Source of the DNA: Burkholderiales bacterium UBA954
GTDB taxonomy: Bacteria; Pseudomonadota; Gammaproteobacteria; Burkholderiales; Burkholderiaceae_A
Assembly (NCBI GenBank): GCA_002293155.1
Contig: DBCQ01000007.1
Span: 5,222-13,493 of the forward strand
Length of the DNA stretch: 8,272 nucleotides
Direction: 5' to 3'
Shown here: one piece after another, positions 6,543-8,272 of the stretch
How the letters are laid out: every line of letters begins with the position of its first letter
Position numbering within the stretch: position 1 is the stretch's first letter
Position numbers and translations under genes: made by a program
Notes under the pieces: generated by a model
What the model saw: only the letters and a program-made list of their open reading frames with translations
What the model was told of the DNA's origin: nothing
Database searches by the model: none

Positions 6543-8272
6543 GTGTTTAATATTTCTAGAGAAGAGTTTCAGTACGGCCAGCACAAAGTGGTCCTGGAAA
6601 CAGGGGAAATCGCCCGCCAGGCATCAGGCGCAGTAGTGGTGAATGTCGAAGACACGATCGTTTTGGCCACCGTGGTGGCCTCCAAGACCGCAAAACCTGG
6701 TCAGGATTTTTTCCCCTTAACGATTGATTACCTTGAGAAAACCTACGCTGCTGGCAAGATTCCCGGTGGTTTTTTCAAGCGAGAGGGCCGTCCTTCTGAG
6801 AAAGAGACGCTCACCTCCCGACTAATCGACCGGCCTCTGCGGCCCTTATTCCCAGACGGGTTTTACAACGAGGTTCAGGTCGTCTGCATGGTGATCTCAC
6901 TGAACCCAGAGATTGATCCTGATATTGCCGCCATGATTGGAGCGTCCGCGGCAATGGCGATCTCCGGCGTACCTTTCAACGGCCCAATTGGTGCCGCGCG
7001 GGTGGGCTATATCGGTGGGCAGTATGTGCTGAACCCAACGGCAACCCAGCTCAAGACATCGCAGATGAATCTGGTTGTTGCAGGTACGGAGTCGGCGGTA
7101 TTGATGGTTGAGTCCGAGGCCGATCAACTCTCCGAGGAGGTCATGCTTGGGGGCGTTGTCTACGGCCATGAGCAGATGCGTCATGCCATTGATGCGATTC
7201 ATCGGCTGGTTGAGAAGGCAGGAAAGCCCGAGTGGGATTGGCAGCCGGCGCCGAAAGACGAGGCCTTGATCGCCAAAATTAAGGCCGTCGCCGAGGCGCC
7301 TTTAAAGCAAGCCTATGGGCTGCGTAATAAGCAAGAGCGATCCCAGAAGCTCAAGAGCATCTATGCAGAGGTCGAGGCGAAGTTCGCCCAAGAGTCTGCT
7401 GCATCTGGCCAGTCGCCGATTGATGCGAATCTGCTCAACGAGACCTTATTTGGCCTAGAGTCGAGTGTTGTGCGGTCTCAGATTCTTAACGGTGAGCCGC
7501 GGATTGATGGCCGGGATACCCGGACCGTTCGTCCAATCGAGATCCGTACAGGGGTTCTGCCGCGCGCCCATGGAACCGCGTTATTTACGCGCGGTGAGAC
7601 CCAGGCTCTGGTGGTGGCAACACTTGGAACAAACCGCGATGAACAAATCATTGATGCACTCTCCGGTGAATATCGCGATCGATTCATGCTTCACTACAAC
7701 ATGCCCCCATACGCGACTGGCGAAACGGGCCGTGTAGGCACGCCGAAGCGCCGCGAGATTGGTCATGGCCGATTAGCCAAGCGTGCGTTGGCAGCAGTAC
7801 TGCCAGACCCCACTGATTTTGCCTACTCGATCCGTGTCGTATCTGAAATTACGGAATCGAACGGCTCATCCTCGATGGCCTCTGTCTGTGGTGGATGTCT
7901 TGCAATGATGGATGCTGGCGTTCCATTAAAGGCCCATGTTGCAGGGATTGCGATGGGCTTAATTAAAGACGGCGCACGATTTGCGGTACTGACGGATATC
8001 TTGGGAGATGAAGATCATCTCGGTGATATGGATTTCAAAGTCGCGGGTAGTGAGACCGGCGTGACAGCCCTTCAGATGGATATCAAGATCCAAGGCATTA
8101 CCAAGGAGATCATGCAGGTTGCCCTTGCGCAGGCGAAAGAGGCAAGGATGCACATTCTCGACAAGATGAAGGGTGCCCTTGATCACGCGCGTGAAGAGCT
8201 CTCCGAGTTCGCCCCCCGTTTGTACAAGATGAAGATCAATCCAGAGCGTATCCGCGATGTAATCGGTAAGGG
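6543..8272 (+). CDS. pnp: Polyribonucleotide nucleotidyltransferase (PNPase), 3'-truncated by the window edge
   Basis: PNPase degrades RNA 3' to 5' with phosphate, can run in reverse to add tails, and is a core component of RNA decay complexes. The frame is open from GTG 6543 to the end, giving 576 residues of an expected 700 or so. The first RNase PH-like domain (about 12-145) includes [15 protein letters not shown] (74-88). An all-helical linker (about 240-320) follows. The second, catalytic RNase PH-like domain (about 325-460 plus its C-terminal half) has [18 protein letters not shown] (392-409), the phosphate-binding ESNGSSS (438-444) and [12 protein letters not shown] (487-498). Asp489 and Asp495 match the catalytic metal-binding Asp486 and Asp492 of E. 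coli. The sequence stops inside the KH domain (RIRDVIGK); the rest of KH and the S1 domain are off the right edge. The GTG start follows a good ribosome binding site and is embedded in TAGTG, which may lower initiation. Confidence 0.98.
   Translation, partial: MFNISREEFQYGQHKVVLETGEIARQASGAVVVNVEDTIVLATVVASKTAKPGQDFFPLTIDYLEKTYAAGKIPGGFFKREGRPSEKETLTSRLIDRPLRPLFPDGFYNEVQVVCMVISLNPEIDPDIAAMIGASAAMAISGVPFNGPIGAARVGYIGGQYVLNPTATQLKTSQMNLVVAGTESAVLMVESEADQLSEEVMLGGVVYGHEQMRHAIDAIHRLVEKAGKPEWDWQPAPKDEALIAKIKAVAEAPLKQAYGLRNKQERSQKLKSIYAEVEAKFAQESAASGQSPIDANLLNETLFGLESSVVRSQILNGEPRIDGRDTRTVRPIEIRTGVLPRAHGTALFTRGETQALVVATLGTNRDEQIIDALSGEYRDRFMLHYNMPPYATGETGRVGTPKRREIGHGRLAKRALAAVLPDPTDFAYSIRVVSEITESNGSSSMASVCGGCLAMMDAGVPLKAHVAGIAMGLIKDGARFAVLTDILGDEDHLGDMDFKVAGSETGVTALQMDIKIQGITKEIMQVALAQAKEARMHILDKMKGALDHAREELSEFAPRLYKMKINPERIRDVIGK

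Overview
The window is a chromosomal stretch of housekeeping genes, all on the + strand, with no mobile element, CRISPR array, tRNA or rRNA that I can see. The order is ilvI(B)-ilvH-ilvC-psd-pssA-leuA-rpsO-pnp. This order, a short two-helix Psd-type decarboxylase next to pssA, and the acetolactate synthase signature GEGSIQMCIQELSTC all point to a betaproteobacterium, most likely Burkholderiales or a close relative. G+C is roughly in the low to mid 50s by eye (not counted), below most Burkholderiales. I cannot name a genus.

Region by region: 1-1763 holds the 3' part of the acetolactate synthase large subunit and the complete small subunit, 11 nt apart. 1839-2855 is ketol-acid reductoisomerase. 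2867-4308 holds phosphatidylserine decarboxylase and CDP-diacylglycerol-serine phosphatidyltransferase; psd starts 11 nt after ilvC and the two lipid genes overlap by an ATGA. 4309-4510 is the most interesting part: a leucine-rich short ORF (7 Leu in 21 codons) followed by several competing stem pairings, immediately before leuA (4511-6049). 6050-6151 is a hairpin-rich leader before rpsO (6152-6421). A strong intrinsic terminator follows at 6479-6515, and then a GTG-initiated pnp that runs off the right edge.

How the genes fit together: IlvI/IlvH and IlvC make the first committed intermediates of valine, leucine and isoleucine synthesis, and LeuA draws 2-ketoisovalerate from that pathway into leucine. 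PssA makes phosphatidylserine and Psd decarboxylates it to phosphatidylethanolamine. S15 and PNPase form the common rpsO-pnp pair linking ribosome assembly and RNA decay.

The enzymes themselves look ordinary and intact, with the expected catalytic residues. The candidates for something undescribed are regulatory RNAs. The first is an apparently leaderless leucine leader peptide before leuA; its coding region contains a duplicated segment complementary to the leuA ribosome binding site. The second is a multi-hairpin rpsO leader. The third is a terminator/antiterminator-like pairing between rpsO and pnp. All three come from reading base pairing by eye and need comparative and experimental support.
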